Below are positions 1-9,983 of a stretch of 64,000 bases of DNA, piece after piece. The stretch's first letter is position 1. The number at the start of each line of letters is the position of its first letter. Where the stretch lies: the NCBI RefSeq assembly GCF_029439455.1, contig NZ_JAQFVG010000297.1, positions 17,676-81,675 on the forward strand. The letters are read 5' to 3'. Origin of the DNA: Caballeronia sp. BR00000012568055 (GTDB lineage Bacteria > Pseudomonadota > Gammaproteobacteria > Burkholderiales > Burkholderiaceae). The position numbers and the translations under genes are program-made. The notes beneath the pieces were generated by a model that was given only the letters and a program-made list of their open reading frames with translations, was not told the origin of the DNA and did not search any database.

Positions 1-848
<848 letters not shown>

Positions 849-922
849 TCAGGCGTTTGCCGTCCGGCTCCCCGCTTCTCCTCCCTGAGCGGGTGCCTGT
901 CGCTATTGGACAAGGCTGTTAA

Positions 923-948
923 CCCGCCGTACCGCGGCGGGTTTTTTT
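923..948. terminator. Hairpin between engB and hemB
   Basis: A 7-bp perfect stem (CCCGCCG/CGGCGGG) is followed on the plus strand by seven T. Read on the minus strand, where both flanking genes lie, the stem is followed only by TTAAC, so termination of engB transcripts would be weak. There is no plus-strand gene upstream that the T-run would serve. Confidence 0.55.
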
Positions 949-1603
949 ATGACTGCGCAGCCTCGTCCGACGCGTCTTCCTTCGGCGCGATCCAGCTTTC
1001 GATCAGCTCGTGCGCCTCATCCAGACCGACACGCTTCATCGCCGAGAAGAGCTGCACGGTCAGTTCGCCGCGATAGCCCGCGTCCGTGTATTCCTTGAGC
1101 GACTTCTGCGTCGCGCGCAGGGAATTTGTCATTTCCTGTCGCGTCAATTTGTCGCATTTTGTGAGAAGCGCGTGGATGGGTTTTCCCGTCGGCGCGAACC
1201 AGTCGATCATGATGCGATCCAGATCCGTGAGCGGACGGCGCGAATCCATCATCAGGATCATGCCGCGCAATTGCGCGCGGCTTTGCAGATACGTGGACAG
1301 CAGACGCTGCCAGTGTTCCTTCGCCGCGCCCGGCACTTCGGCGTACCCGTAGCCGGGAAGATCGACGAGATAGCCCGCCGGCTCGTCCTGCGGGCCGACC
1401 GAGAAGTAATTGATGTGCTGCGTGCGGCCCGGCGTCTTACTGGCGAACGCGAGGCGCTTCTGATTGCAGAGCACGTTGATCGCCGTCGATTTCCCCGCGT
1501 TCGAGCGTCCGCCAAAAGCGATTTCCGGCTGCGGCGTAGGCGGCAGATCGCGCAGATGATTGACGGTGGTGAAGAAGCGGGATTGGTGGAGCAGAAATGA
1601 CAT
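947..1603 (-). CDS. engB: Ribosome biogenesis GTP-binding protein YsxC/EngB
   Basis: A TrmE-Era-EngA-EngB-family GTPase needed for assembly of the large ribosomal subunit. The 218-residue protein shows G1 [10 protein letters not shown] (about residues 31-40), the switch region TPGRTQ, G3 DLPGYGYA and G4 TKCDKL in order, and its length is normal for the family. The ATG at 1603 begins [11 protein letters not shown]. It is divergent from the cytochrome c gene at 1896; the shared upstream region holds a 12-bp perfect palindrome (1699-1710). Confidence 0.95.
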   Translation of the reverse strand: MSFLLHQSRFFTTVNHLRDLPPTPQPEIAFGGRSNAGKSTAINVLCNQKRLAFASKTPGRTQHINYFSVGPQDEPAGYLVDLPGYGYAEVPGAAKEHWQRLLSTYLQSRAQLRGMILMMDSRRPLTDLDRIMIDWFAPTGKPIHALLTKCDKLTRQEMTNSLRATQKSLKEYTDAGYRGELTVQLFSAMKRVGLDEAHELIESWIAPKEDASDEAAQS

Positions 1604-1698
1604 TGGGCGGCCCGATCAGAGTAGCTGCGAAAACTGAAGCCTTGAGAACCCGGCAAATACTGGGCATGCCCCGACTGGCGTCTTTGCGTGTAGCGGGT

Positions 1699-1710
1699 TA
1701 TTGTACAATA
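1699..1710. promoter_or_regulatory. 12-bp perfect palindrome between divergent engB and cytochrome c4 genes
   Basis: TATTGTACAATA is self-complementary and AT-rich in a GC-rich setting. It contains a TACAAT hexamer on each strand that could act as a -10 element for divergent promoters, or it could be a small operator. No well-spaced -35 hexamer is obvious on either strand, so the role is inferred. Confidence 0.4.
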
Positions 1711-1895
1711 CGACGGATTTTTCAAGACCCGTAAGGGCATGAAGGACCCAGCCGCAGGCCAGGCCCATAAAGGAGCGAGACGGTATTCAGGGTGATTTTT
1801 GAGCCCTTTCGTTCGGGTATCTTGCGGCGAAAATCCAGCGCCGTCGTTTTCTGCAGAACCTCACATTCTCACAAGACGAAAAACAGGGTACGCGA

Positions 1896-2570
1896 ATGAA
1901 CCGACTGTACAGGTCTCTGGTAACTCTTCGGGCAGCGGCGGCTTTCGGTGCAGGTTTCAGCGGTTTAGCAATAGCGGTATCGGTGAATGCGGCAGAGCCC
2001 GCGCAGCCGGCCAAGCCGGATGTGACGCGGGGCCAGGCCATCGCCACGCAGGTGTGCGCCGCGTGTCACGCAGCGGACGGCAACAGCGCCGGCGCCGCGT
2101 TTCCCAAGCTGGCGGGCCAGCACGCGGAATACATCGTCAAGCAGTTGAAGGATTACAAGACGCAACCGGGCGCAAAAGCACCCGCGCGTAACAATCCGAT
2201 CATGGCGGGCATCGCAGGTGCGCTGAGCGATCAGGACATGGTGAACGTCGCGGCTTACTTCGCGTCGCAGAAGACCAAGCAAGGTTATGCGCGCGACAAG
2301 AACGACGTCGCGCTGGGTCAGAAGATTTATCGCGGTGGCATTGCGGACAAGGGCGTGCCGGCGTGCGCCGCGTGCCACGGTGCAACGGGCATGGGCATTC
2401 CGGTGCAGTATCCGCGGCTGTCGTGGCAGTGGGGCGATTACACCGTCGCCCAGGTGAACGCCTTCGCATCGGGGCAACGTAACAACAGTGAGCCGATGCA
2501 CGCCATCTCCTCGCGTTTGAACGAAGCGGAGATGAAGGCGGTGGCAGACTATATCGCCGGATTGCACTAA
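1896..2570 (+). CDS. Dihaem cytochrome c4-like protein
   Basis: A periplasmic electron carrier with two cytochrome c domains. A signal peptide (about residues 1-32, ending VNAAE) precedes two CAACH haem-attachment motifs, C54-H58 and C157-H161. Candidate methionine axial ligands are M103 (PIMAGIAG) and M201 (EPMHAISSRL). At 224 residues it has cytochrome c4 size and architecture. The start is supported by AGGGT six bases upstream of the ATG. It directly precedes resB/ccsA, the machinery that attaches haem to such proteins, but a terminator-like hairpin lies between. Confidence 0.9.
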   Translation: MNRLYRSLVTLRAAAAFGAGFSGLAIAVSVNAAEPAQPAKPDVTRGQAIATQVCAACHAADGNSAGAAFPKLAGQHAEYIVKQLKDYKTQPGAKAPARNNPIMAGIAGALSDQDMVNVAAYFASQKTKQGYARDKNDVALGQKIYRGGIADKGVPACAACHGATGMGIPVQYPRLSWQWGDYTVAQVNAFASGQRNNSEPMHAISSRLNEAEMKAVADYIAGLH

Positions 2571-2670
2571 AGCATCAAGCAGCGTCCAGCGGTTCTCGGC
2601 AGCAGACAAGAGAATCGCCCATACTACGAAGCTGGTCCCAGATAGTTCGGGAGGCCGGCAAGAAAACAAG

Positions 2671-2721
2671 AAAAGGGTGGGACGTCGGTCGATCAGACCG
2701 CTTGCGTCTCCACCCTTTTTT
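2671..2721 (+). terminator. Intrinsic terminator after the cytochrome c4 gene
   Basis: Outer stem AAAAGGGTGG/CCACCCTTTT with an inner CGGTC/GACCG stem-loop, ending in a T-run. It separates the cytochrome gene from resB. Confidence 0.75.
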
Positions 2722-2747
2722 GCTGTCAGTCGTCAGTCGGAGTTTGA

Positions 2748-4982
2748 ATGAGCGTCACCACATCGGGAATGCAGTCGAAGTCAGGCCGTCGCGCCATGCG
2801 GCATTTCGTCGAACTCGTCAGTTCGATGCGCTTCGCCATCGCGCTGCTGGTCGTGCTGGCAATTGCCAGCATCATCGGTACGGTGCTTACGCAGGACGAT
2901 CCGTATCCCAACTACGTCAATCAGTTTGGCCCGTTCTGGGCGGATATTTTCCGTGGTCTGAGCATCTACACCGTGTATAGCGCATGGTGGTTCATGCTGA
3001 TCCTGATCTTCCTCGTAATTTCGGTATCGTTGTGCGTGATTCGCAATGGCCCGAAGATGATCGCGGACATGAAGAGCTGGAAGGATCGCGTGCACGAAGG
3101 CAGCCTGCGCGCGTTCCATCACAAGGGCGAATTCGTGGTCGCGGCGGATCGCGCGCAGACTACGGCGACGCTCGAACGTCTGACCGCGAAGATGGGGTAT
3201 CGCACGGTCACGCGGCAGATGGATTCCGGCGCGACGCTGATCGCGGGCAAGCGCGGCGCGTTGACGAAGATCGGCTATATCTCGGCGCATTTGGCGATCG
3301 TCGTGATTTGTCTGGGCGGTTTGCTCGACAGCAATCTGCCGATCAAGCTGCAAATGTGGCTCTTCAACAAGACGCCGATCAACAGTAACGCGGTCATCAA
3401 CGACATTTCGGCGGATCACCGTCTATCGACGTCGAATCCGACTTTCCGTGGCTATGCATGGGTGCCGGAAGGCCAGTACGTCGGCACCGCGATTCTGAAT
3501 CAACCGGCCGGTTCGATCATTCAGGACTTGCCGTTCTCCATTCAGCTCAACAAGTTCATCGTCGATTACTACTCGACTGGTATGCCCAAGCTGTTCGCCA
3601 GCGATATCGTCGTGATCGATCACAAGACGGGCAAGCGCATTCCGGCGCGCGTCGAAGTGAACAAGCCGTTCACGTATGACGGCGTGTCCATCTTCCAGTC
3701 GAGTTTTCAGGACGGCGGCTCGAAGCTCGATATGACCGCGTGGCCCATGACCGGCAGCAGCACGAAAACCGTGCCGTTCAGCGGCACGATCGGCGGATCG
3801 GCGCCGCTTACCGCGCAGATTCCCGGCTCGAAGGGCGAAACCATCGAATTCGCCGATTTCCGTGCGATCAACGTCGAAAATATGACGGACGGCAACGGTG
3901 CGCCGGACGCGCGCGGCGTCGGCAAGAAGGAAACCCTGCGCGATGCGTTCGACGAACGCTTAGGCTCCGGCGCGAAAACCTCGAAGCCGACCGATCTGCG
4001 CAATATCGGCCCGTCGATCCAATACAAAGTGCGCGGCTCGGACGGCCAGGCGCGCGAATACAGCAACTACATGCTGCCCGTCGATGTCAGCGGTCAGCGC
4101 ATGTTCCTCGCCGGTATGCGCCTCAGCCCGAACGATCCGTTCCGCTATCTGCGCATTCCCGCCGACGATCAAAGTACCGTCAAACAATGGATGGACCTGC
4201 GCGCCGCGCTCGAAACGCCCGCGATGCGCGCTGAAGCGGCTCATCGTTTCGCGCTGCGCTCCGTGCCGCAGGAAAGCGGCGAACTGCAGAAGCATCTGGA
4301 AGAGAGCGCGAATCGCGTGCTGAATCTGTTCGCAGGCGCGGACGAAGACGGCAAGCCGGACGCCAATCCGCAGATCAATGGCGGATTCCAGGCGGTCGCG
4401 GGTTTCATCGACAAATCGGTGCCGAAGGGCGAGCAGGAAAAAGCCGCCGGTCTGCTGATGCGCATGCTCGAAGGCGCGATGTGGGACGTCTGGCAGATTT
4501 CGCGCGAGCAGAACGGCCAGCCGCCCGCGAAGGTCGATGAAAAGAATACGGCGTTCGTACAAGCGTCCATCAATGCGCTTTCTGACAGCTTTCTGTACGG
4601 TTCTCCGGTCTTCCTGCAACTGGACAACTTCAAGCAGGTGCAAGCTTCGGTATTCCAGTTGACACGCGCACCGGGTAAAAATCTGGTGTATCTTGGCAGC
4701 CTTCTGCTCGTCGCCGGCATCTTTTCGATGTTTTACGTGCGTGAACGCCGGCTCTGGTTCTGGCTCAAAGAGTCGCAGCAGGGCGGCGCGACCGTCCTGA
4801 TGGCGATGTCCACGGCACGCAGAACGCTGGACTACGAGAAGGAATTCGTGCGCACGCGTGCGCAGATCGCGGCGGCGCTCGGAGCATCGCCGGTCGAGTC
4901 GGCCGAGACATCGTCCACGCCCGGTGCATCCGGCGCGCATACGCAATCCGAGGCGTCGAGCCCGGAAGTTTCATCACGGTAA
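2748..4982 (+). CDS. resB: Cytochrome c biogenesis protein ResB/Ccs1
   Basis: One half of the System II (Ccs) synthetase, which brings haem across the inner membrane and keeps apocytochrome cysteines available for thioether formation. The 744-residue protein has three predicted N-proximal membrane helices (about 27-47, 82-102 and 170-190), a periplasmic domain of about 450 residues, and a last helix near 645-665 (NLVYLGSLLLVAGIFSMFYV), as expected of ResB. It is followed four bases later by ccsA, so the two halves are co-expressed. Confidence 0.92.
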   Translation: MSVTTSGMQSKSGRRAMRHFVELVSSMRFAIALLVVLAIASIIGTVLTQDDPYPNYVNQFGPFWADIFRGLSIYTVYSAWWFMLILIFLVISVSLCVIRNGPKMIADMKSWKDRVHEGSLRAFHHKGEFVVAADRAQTTATLERLTAKMGYRTVTRQMDSGATLIAGKRGALTKIGYISAHLAIVVICLGGLLDSNLPIKLQMWLFNKTPINSNAVINDISADHRLSTSNPTFRGYAWVPEGQYVGTAILNQPAGSIIQDLPFSIQLNKFIVDYYSTGMPKLFASDIVVIDHKTGKRIPARVEVNKPFTYDGVSIFQSSFQDGGSKLDMTAWPMTGSSTKTVPFSGTIGGSAPLTAQIPGSKGETIEFADFRAINVENMTDGNGAPDARGVGKKETLRDAFDERLGSGAKTSKPTDLRNIGPSIQYKVRGSDGQAREYSNYMLPVDVSGQRMFLAGMRLSPNDPFRYLRIPADDQSTVKQWMDLRAALETPAMRAEAAHRFALRSVPQESGELQKHLEESANRVLNLFAGADEDGKPDANPQINGGFQAVAGFIDKSVPKGEQEKAAGLLMRMLEGAMWDVWQISREQNGQPPAKVDEKNTAFVQASINALSDSFLYGSPVFLQLDNFKQVQASVFQLTRAPGKNLVYLGSLLLVAGIFSMFYVRERRLWFWLKESQQGGATVLMAMSTARRTLDYEKEFVRTRAQIAAALGASPVESAETSSTPGASGAHTQSEASSPEVSSR

Positions 4983-4986
4983 GATC

Positions 4987-6192
4987 ATGGACCTCACACA
5001 GACATCCTCCCAGCCGTCCGCCAAGCCGCAACGCCCGGCGACCGGCAGCGTTCCCGAATTCGCCGCGTTCGATGATCGTCCGTTCTGGCGCAAGCTGAGC
5101 GCGATCGACTGGCTGTTCGCCCTCGCGATGGTCGCAGGCGCGGGTTTCGCGCTGAATCGCTATCACGCGTACATGGACGTGTACGACATGGCCGTGCTGA
5201 TCGGCGCGGTGCCGACTTTCGTCGTGCTCGGCTGGCGATGGAAACCGGCGCGGCTGCTGATTGCATCGATGGCGGTGTTGTCGCTGTTCTCCATCCAGCT
5301 TTATCAGCACGATCTCGCGCGCGCCGAGACGAACTTCTTCCTCAAGTACTTCCTGTCCAGCCAGTCCGCAATCTTGTGGATGAGCGCGTTGTTTATCCTC
5401 GCGACGCTGTTCTACTGGATCGGCCTGTTGTCGCGCTCGGCCACGGGCGGCGCAATCGGTTCGCGCATGACGTGGGTCGCGGTGCTGATGGGCTTCACCG
5501 GCCTGATGGTGCGCTGGTACGAGTCGTACATGATCGGCTCGGACGTCGGCCATATTCCGATCTCGAACCTGTACGAAGTGTTCGTGCTGTTCTGCCTGAT
5601 CACGTCGCTGTTCTATCTCTACTACGAGCAGCATTACGCGACGCGGCAAATGGGCGCGTTCGTGCTGCTGGTGATCAGCGCGGCCGTCGGCTTCCTGATG
5701 TGGTATTCGATCGCGCGTGACGCGCAGCAGATTCAGCCGCTGGTTCCGGCGCTGCAAAGCTGGTGGATGAAGATTCACGTTCCGGCCAACTTCATCGGTT
5801 ACGGCAGCTTTGCGTTATCGGCGATGGTGTCCGTCGCGTATCTCGCCAAGCAGCGAGGCTTCCTCGCCGACCGTCTGCCGTCGCTCGAAGTGCTCGACGA
5901 CGTGATGTACAAATCCATCGCGGTCGGTTTCGCGTTCTTCACCATCGCGACGATTCTCGGCGCGCTGTGGGCGGCCGAAGCGTGGGGCGGTTACTGGAGC
6001 TGGGACCCGAAGGAAACGTGGGCGCTGATCGTCTGGCTGAACTACGCGGCGTGGCTCCACATGCGTCTGATGAAGGGACTGCGTGGCGCGGCGGCGGCGT
6101 GGTGGGCGTTGACCGGTCTGATCGTGACGACGTTCGCTTTCCTCGGCGTGAACATGTTCCTGTCGGGGCTGCATAGTTACGGCAAACTTTGA
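4987..6192 (+). CDS. ccsA: Cytochrome c biogenesis protein CcsA/ResC (CcsB family)
   Basis: Partner of ResB in System II cytochrome c maturation; it handles haem through a tryptophan-rich periplasmic loop. The motif WGGYWSWDPKETWA (about residues 331-344) is the family hallmark, and there are about eight hydrophobic helices over 401 residues. The ATG at 4987 (MDLTQTSSQP) lies four bases after the resB stop; an open frame extends further upstream but would overlap resB by more than 100 bases. A strong terminator follows at 6219. Confidence 0.93.
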   Translation: MDLTQTSSQPSAKPQRPATGSVPEFAAFDDRPFWRKLSAIDWLFALAMVAGAGFALNRYHAYMDVYDMAVLIGAVPTFVVLGWRWKPARLLIASMAVLSLFSIQLYQHDLARAETNFFLKYFLSSQSAILWMSALFILATLFYWIGLLSRSATGGAIGSRMTWVAVLMGFTGLMVRWYESYMIGSDVGHIPISNLYEVFVLFCLITSLFYLYYEQHYATRQMGAFVLLVISAAVGFLMWYSIARDAQQIQPLVPALQSWWMKIHVPANFIGYGSFALSAMVSVAYLAKQRGFLADRLPSLEVLDDVMYKSIAVGFAFFTIATILGALWAAEAWGGYWSWDPKETWALIVWLNYAAWLHMRLMKGLRGAAAAWWALTGLIVTTFAFLGVNMFLSGLHSYGKL

Positions 6193-6218
6193 GCGCACGT
6201 TGCAACGCGTTCGAGAAG

Positions 6219-6253
6219 AAAACCGCCACGCGCTGCGCTGGCGGTTTTTTTTT
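6219..6253 (+). terminator. Intrinsic terminator after ccsA
   Basis: Stem AAAACCGCCA/TGGCGGTTTT with a 10-base loop and a run of nine T. It closes the resB-ccsA operon. Confidence 0.9.
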
Positions 6254-6329
6254 CGCCTCGCGATGGAATACTGGCATCCGAACTGCTGTTTCAACGTATT
6301 GAATAGAGAAAGGCTTCGGGGAAATCGAC

Positions 6330-7313
6330 ATGTGGATCAAACGGAATCGATACGGCGACGACATCGCGAGTCATGAAATCACGCCACGCGATGTGTTCGA
6401 GAATCGGCGGCGCGCGCTGCGTTCGATCGGCGCGCTGGCCGCAAGCGGATTCGCCAGCGCAAGCGGCCTCGCGCACGCGACGCTCACATCGCCCGATGCG
6501 AAAGGGCAAAAGCTCGCTGCGACCACGAACGCAAAATTCGTCGCGCTCGACAAACCGACGCCGCTCAAAGACATCACCAGCTACAACAACTTCTACGAGT
6601 TCGGCACCGACAAGGGCGATCCCGTCGAGCACGCGAAGACGCTGCGTCCGCGTCCGTGGAAAGTGTCGGTGGAGGGCGCGATCAAGAATCCGAAGGTCTA
6701 CGATCTCGACGAGTTGCTCAAGCTCTCGCCGCTCGAAGAACGCATCTATCGGCTGCGCTGCGTGGAAGGCTGGTCGATGGTGATTCCGTGGATCGGCGTT
6801 TCGCTGTCGGAACTGATCAAGCGCGCGGAACCCACGGGCAGCGCGAAATACGTGCAATTCATCTCGCTCGCCGATCCATCGCAAATGCCCGGCTTGTCCA
6901 CGCCGATTCTCGATTGGCCGTATTCCGAAGGCCTGCGCATGGACGAAGCGATGAACCCGCTCACGCTGCTGACCGTCGGCTTGTACGGCGAAGTGCTGCC
7001 GAATCAGAACGGTGCGCCGGTGCGCGTGGTCGTGCCGTGGAAATACGGCTTCAAGAGCGCGAAGTCGCTGGTGAAAATCCGCTTCGTCGAGAAGCAGCCG
7101 CCGACGAGTTGGAACACGTACGCGCCGAGCGAATACGGCTTCTATTCGAACGTGAACCCGAATGTCGATCATCCGCGCTGGAGTCAGGCGACGGAGCGGC
7201 GTATCGGCGAGGACGGGTTTTTTACGCCGAAGCGCAAGACGCTGATGTTCAACGGTTATGGCGATCAGGTCGCGTCGATGTACGCGGGCATGGACCTGAA
7301 GAAGAATTTCTGA
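6330..7313 (+). CDS. msrP: Protein-methionine-sulfoxide reductase catalytic subunit MsrP (YedY)
   Basis: A periplasmic molybdoenzyme that repairs oxidised methionines in envelope proteins, taking electrons from MsrQ. The N-terminus carries a twin-arginine-type signal ([15 protein letters not shown], about residues 29-43). The conserved [10 protein letters not shown] segment holds Cys144, the expected molybdenum ligand. The 327-residue length and the [18 protein letters not shown]-terminal segment are typical. msrQ begins three bases after the stop. Export would need the Tat translocase, whose genes are at 55.7-57.3 kb. Confidence 0.95.
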   Translation: MWIKRNRYGDDIASHEITPRDVFENRRRALRSIGALAASGFASASGLAHATLTSPDAKGQKLAATTNAKFVALDKPTPLKDITSYNNFYEFGTDKGDPVEHAKTLRPRPWKVSVEGAIKNPKVYDLDELLKLSPLEERIYRLRCVEGWSMVIPWIGVSLSELIKRAEPTGSAKYVQFISLADPSQMPGLSTPILDWPYSEGLRMDEAMNPLTLLTVGLYGEVLPNQNGAPVRVVVPWKYGFKSAKSLVKIRFVEKQPPTSWNTYAPSEYGFYSNVNPNVDHPRWSQATERRIGEDGFFTPKRKTLMFNGYGDQVASMYAGMDLKKNF

Positions 7314-7316
7314 GCG

Positions 7317-7937
7317 ATGTCGTCTGCATCTGAAATCAAAAGCGCGCGGGTCGTACCGGTGAAAGTGATCGTGTTTATCGCGATGCTTTTTCCGCTCGCG
7401 CGTATCGTGCTGTTTGGCGTGACGGATCGGCTGGGCGCGAATCCGATCGAGTTCATCACGCGATCGACGGGTTTGTGGACGCTGGTTTATCTGTGCATCA
7501 CGCTCGCCATTACGCCGGTGCGCCGCATGACCGGCATCAACGCACTCGCACGCTTTCGACGCATGATCGGCTTGTACGCGTTCTTTTTCGCCGTGCTGCA
7601 CTTCACCACGTATATCTGGTTCGACAAATGGTTCGATGTCGCCGCGATGATCAAGGACATCGGCAAGCGGCCATTTATCACGGTCGGTTTCGCTGCGTTC
7701 GTGTTGCTGATTCCGCTCGCGATCACTTCACCGAAAGCGATGGTCCGCAAACTCGGCCGCAAATGGGCGACGCTGCATCGTTTGATCTATCTGATTGCCG
7801 TGCTCGCGATCCTGCATTTCTGGTGGATGAAAGCAGGCAAGCACGATTTCGCGTTGCCGAAGATTTACGGCGCAATCGTGATCGCGCTGCTCGGCTGGCG
7901 CGTGATTGCGTGGCTGCTGCGAAAGCGACGCGCGTAA
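7317..7937 (+). CDS. msrQ: Haem-binding membrane subunit MsrQ of the MsrPQ system
   Basis: A multi-helix inner-membrane b-type cytochrome of the ferric-reductase-like family that passes electrons from the respiratory chain to MsrP. The 206-residue protein has about six hydrophobic helices with histidines inside them (AVLHFTTYIWF, TLHRLIYLIAVLAILHFWW) as candidate haem ligands. It starts three bases after msrP and is closed by a bidirectional terminator shared with lysA. Confidence 0.93.
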   Translation: MSSASEIKSARVVPVKVIVFIAMLFPLARIVLFGVTDRLGANPIEFITRSTGLWTLVYLCITLAITPVRRMTGINALARFRRMIGLYAFFFAVLHFTTYIWFDKWFDVAAMIKDIGKRPFITVGFAAFVLLIPLAITSPKAMVRKLGRKWATLHRLIYLIAVLAILHFWWMKAGKHDFALPKIYGAIVIALLGWRVIAWLLRKRRA

Positions 7938-7969
7938 AAAAAGCGATGCTTTTTAGGGCATCGCTTTTT
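7938..7969. terminator. Bidirectional terminator between msrQ and lysA
   Basis: A 12-bp stem AAAAAGCGATGC/GCATCGCTTTTT gives a T-run on either strand and serves the convergent msrQ (+) and lysA (-). Confidence 0.9.
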
Positions 7970-7987
7970 CGGTGCGTCAGGCGCAGT

Positions 7988-9253
7988 TCAGTCCGGCAAG
8001 ACCGACTCACCCGCAAACAACTGCGCCACTTCTTCCCGCTGACGTACAACACGCGCGCGTTCGCCATCGACCATGATTTCGGCGGCGCGCGGACGCGTGT
8101 TGTAGTTCGAGCTCATCACGAAGCCGTACGCGCCCGCGGAGCAAATCGCCAGCAGATCGCCTTGCTCGATGGCAAGCGCGCGATCACGTCCGAGCCAGTC
8201 GCCGCTTTCGCACACCGGGCCGACGACGTCGTATTGATGCGCTTCGACATCGTTACGCTTCTCGACCGCCACAATGCGATGAAACGCCTCGTACATGGCG
8301 GGGCGCGCGAGGTCGTTCATCGCGGCATCGACGATAGCGAAGTTCTTCTCTTCGCCCGGCTTCAGATACTCGACACGCGTGAGAAGCACGCCCGCATTGC
8401 CGACCAGCGAACGCCCCGGCTCGAAATACACTTCGCGATGACCGTGGCCGCGCTTTTCGATGTGATCGAGCAGCGTCTTCACGAACTTGCCGATTTCCGG
8501 CGGCGTTTCGTCGTCGTAGGTGATGCCCAGACCGCCGCCGACATCGACGTGATGAATATGCATGCCGTCCGCTTCGATCTGCTCGACGAGTTCGAGCAGC
8601 TTATCGACGGCATCGAGATACGGGCTGATTTCGGTGATCTGCGAACCGATATGGCAATCGATGCCGATCACATCGAGATTCGCCATACCGTGCGCGGCAC
8701 GGTACGTGGCGCGCGCATCGCTGAAAGCGACGCCGAACTTGTTCGACTTGAGGCCGGTGGAAATATACGGATGCGTTTTCGCATCGACATCGGGATTCAC
8801 GCGCAGCGAAACCGGCGCCTTTTTGCCGAGCGATTGCGCGACTTCATTCAGCGCGTGCAACTCGGGAATCGATTCGACGTTGAAGCACTTCACGCCGAGT
8901 TCGAGCGCTTCGCGCATTTCCGCCGCCGTTTTGCCAACGCCAGAAAACACCGTGTTCTCCGGCTTTCCGCCCGCCGCGATCACGCGCGCCAGTTCGCCCG
9001 ACGACACGATATCGAAGCCCGCGCCCAGACGCGCGAACACGTTGAGCACAGCGAGATTGCTGTTCGCTTTGACGGCGGCGTGGACGGTTGCCTTGCGGCC
9101 CGCGCACGCATCCGCGTACGCGCGATACGCTTGCGTCAGCGCATCGCGCGAATAGACATACAGCGGCGTGCCGAATTGATCAGCAAGCGACGCGGCGGAA
9201 ACGCCTTCGGCGTACAGCACGCCATCGACATAGTGGAATGCGGAATCACTCAT
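7988..9253 (-). CDS. lysA: Diaminopimelate decarboxylase
   Basis: The last step of lysine biosynthesis: PLP-dependent decarboxylation of meso-diaminopimelate to L-lysine, in the cytosol. The 421-residue protein has the PLP lysine in HAAVKANSN (K62), the glycine-rich phosphate-binding segment HHVDVGGGLGI, the EPGRSLV motif, and a C-terminal CESGDWLGRDR and AGAYGFVMSSNYN. It follows lptM on the same strand by 27 bases, an arrangement also common in gamma-proteobacteria. Confidence 0.97.
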   Translation of the reverse strand: MSDSAFHYVDGVLYAEGVSAASLADQFGTPLYVYSRDALTQAYRAYADACAGRKATVHAAVKANSNLAVLNVFARLGAGFDIVSSGELARVIAAGGKPENTVFSGVGKTAAEMREALELGVKCFNVESIPELHALNEVAQSLGKKAPVSLRVNPDVDAKTHPYISTGLKSNKFGVAFSDARATYRAAHGMANLDVIGIDCHIGSQITEISPYLDAVDKLLELVEQIEADGMHIHHVDVGGGLGITYDDETPPEIGKFVKTLLDHIEKRGHGHREVYFEPGRSLVGNAGVLLTRVEYLKPGEEKNFAIVDAAMNDLARPAMYEAFHRIVAVEKRNDVEAHQYDVVGPVCESGDWLGRDRALAIEQGDLLAICSAGAYGFVMSSNYNTRPRAAEIMVDGERARVVRQREEVAQLFAGESVLPD

Positions 9254-9280
9254 GCTTGCAACCAGAAAAGGGCGAGAGAA

Positions 9281-9574
9281 TTACTCGACGGAAGAAGCCG
9301 CTTTGGGCGCGTCCGGCGCGGATTTCAAATCCGATTCCGGCGACAGCGAGAGCGGCTGGCCGGAGGTGTCGGGAACGTCGCCGGATGCGCTTTCGTCCGA
9401 AGGAGCGACGGTTGCGGGCGGCGTATTCTGGAGGTCGCTGGGACGCTGCGGCATGGGCGGCACAGTCGGCAGATAGAGCGGGCCACGTTGACCACAACCG
9501 CCGAGCGAGACTAGCGTCGCAGCGGAAAGGCACAAAGCCGCTACAATTCCGCTCAACTTGAAAACGACTCGCAT
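9281..9574 (-). CDS. lptM: LPS-assembly lipoprotein LptM (YifL-like)
   Basis: A small outer-membrane lipoprotein of the family that helps LptD mature in the LptDE complex. The 97-residue protein has a signal peptide with lipobox LGGC (lipidated C27), followed at once by the family signature GQRGPLYLP. The rest is a proline/serine-rich low-complexity tail, longer than in E. coli YifL. It sits immediately upstream of lysA and is divergent from cyaY, with only 35 bases between the two start codons. Confidence 0.88.
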   Translation of the reverse strand: MRVVFKLSGIVAALCLSAATLVSLGGCGQRGPLYLPTVPPMPQRPSDLQNTPPATVAPSDESASGDVPDTSGQPLSLSPESDLKSAPDAPKAASSVE

Positions 9575-9609
9575 GACCGTCCCTGAACGTTGAATCGATG
9601 GAGTTTAGC

Positions 9610-9927
9610 ATGACAGACCAGGAATACCTGAGCTTGGCGGAGGCCGCTCTGAGCGCGATCGAGCGCGATGTGGACAACGCCGAAGCCGATATCGAATTCG
9701 AGCGCAGCGGCAATGTTTTGACGCTGGAATTCGAGAATCGCACGAAGGTGATCGTCAATTTGCAGCCGCCGAAACATGAAATCTGGTTGGCCGCGAAAGC
9801 AGGCGGTTTCCACTACAAATATGTCGATGGCGCCTGGCGCGACACACGCGACAACAGCGAGTTCTTCGCTACGTTGTCGAAGTATTCGAGCGAGCAAGCC
9901 GGCGAATCGATCAGGTTCAAGGCGTAA
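9610..9927 (+). CDS. cyaY: Iron-sulfur cluster assembly protein CyaY (bacterial frataxin)
   Basis: An iron-binding frataxin homologue that modulates IscS-dependent Fe-S cluster assembly. The 105-residue protein shows the acidic first helix ([20 protein letters not shown]), the sheet motif [20 protein letters not shown] and [12 protein letters not shown] chose the ATG at 9610 (MTDQEYLS), which has GGAG six bases upstream, over the in-frame ATG at 9598. Confidence 0.93.
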   Translation: MTDQEYLSLAEAALSAIERDVDNAEADIEFERSGNVLTLEFENRTKVIVNLQPPKHEIWLAAKAGGFHYKYVDGAWRDTRDNSEFFATLSKYSSEQAGESIRFKA

Positions 9928-9964
9928 AAAAAGAGCGACCAAATGAAAATGGTCGCTCTTTTTT
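9927..9964. terminator. Bidirectional terminator between cyaY and mrcA
   Basis: A near-perfect stem of about 15 bp (AAAAGAGCGACCA/TGGTCGCTCTTTT) gives T-runs on both strands and separates the convergent genes. Confidence 0.9.
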
Positions 9965-9983
9965 ATTCATGAAGCAGAAGCCG

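Noticed and set aside
7475..9514. 679-codon plus-strand frame over msrQ, lysA and lptM
   Set aside because: It runs through a strong bidirectional terminator and three supported genes; low-complexity Arg-rich product.
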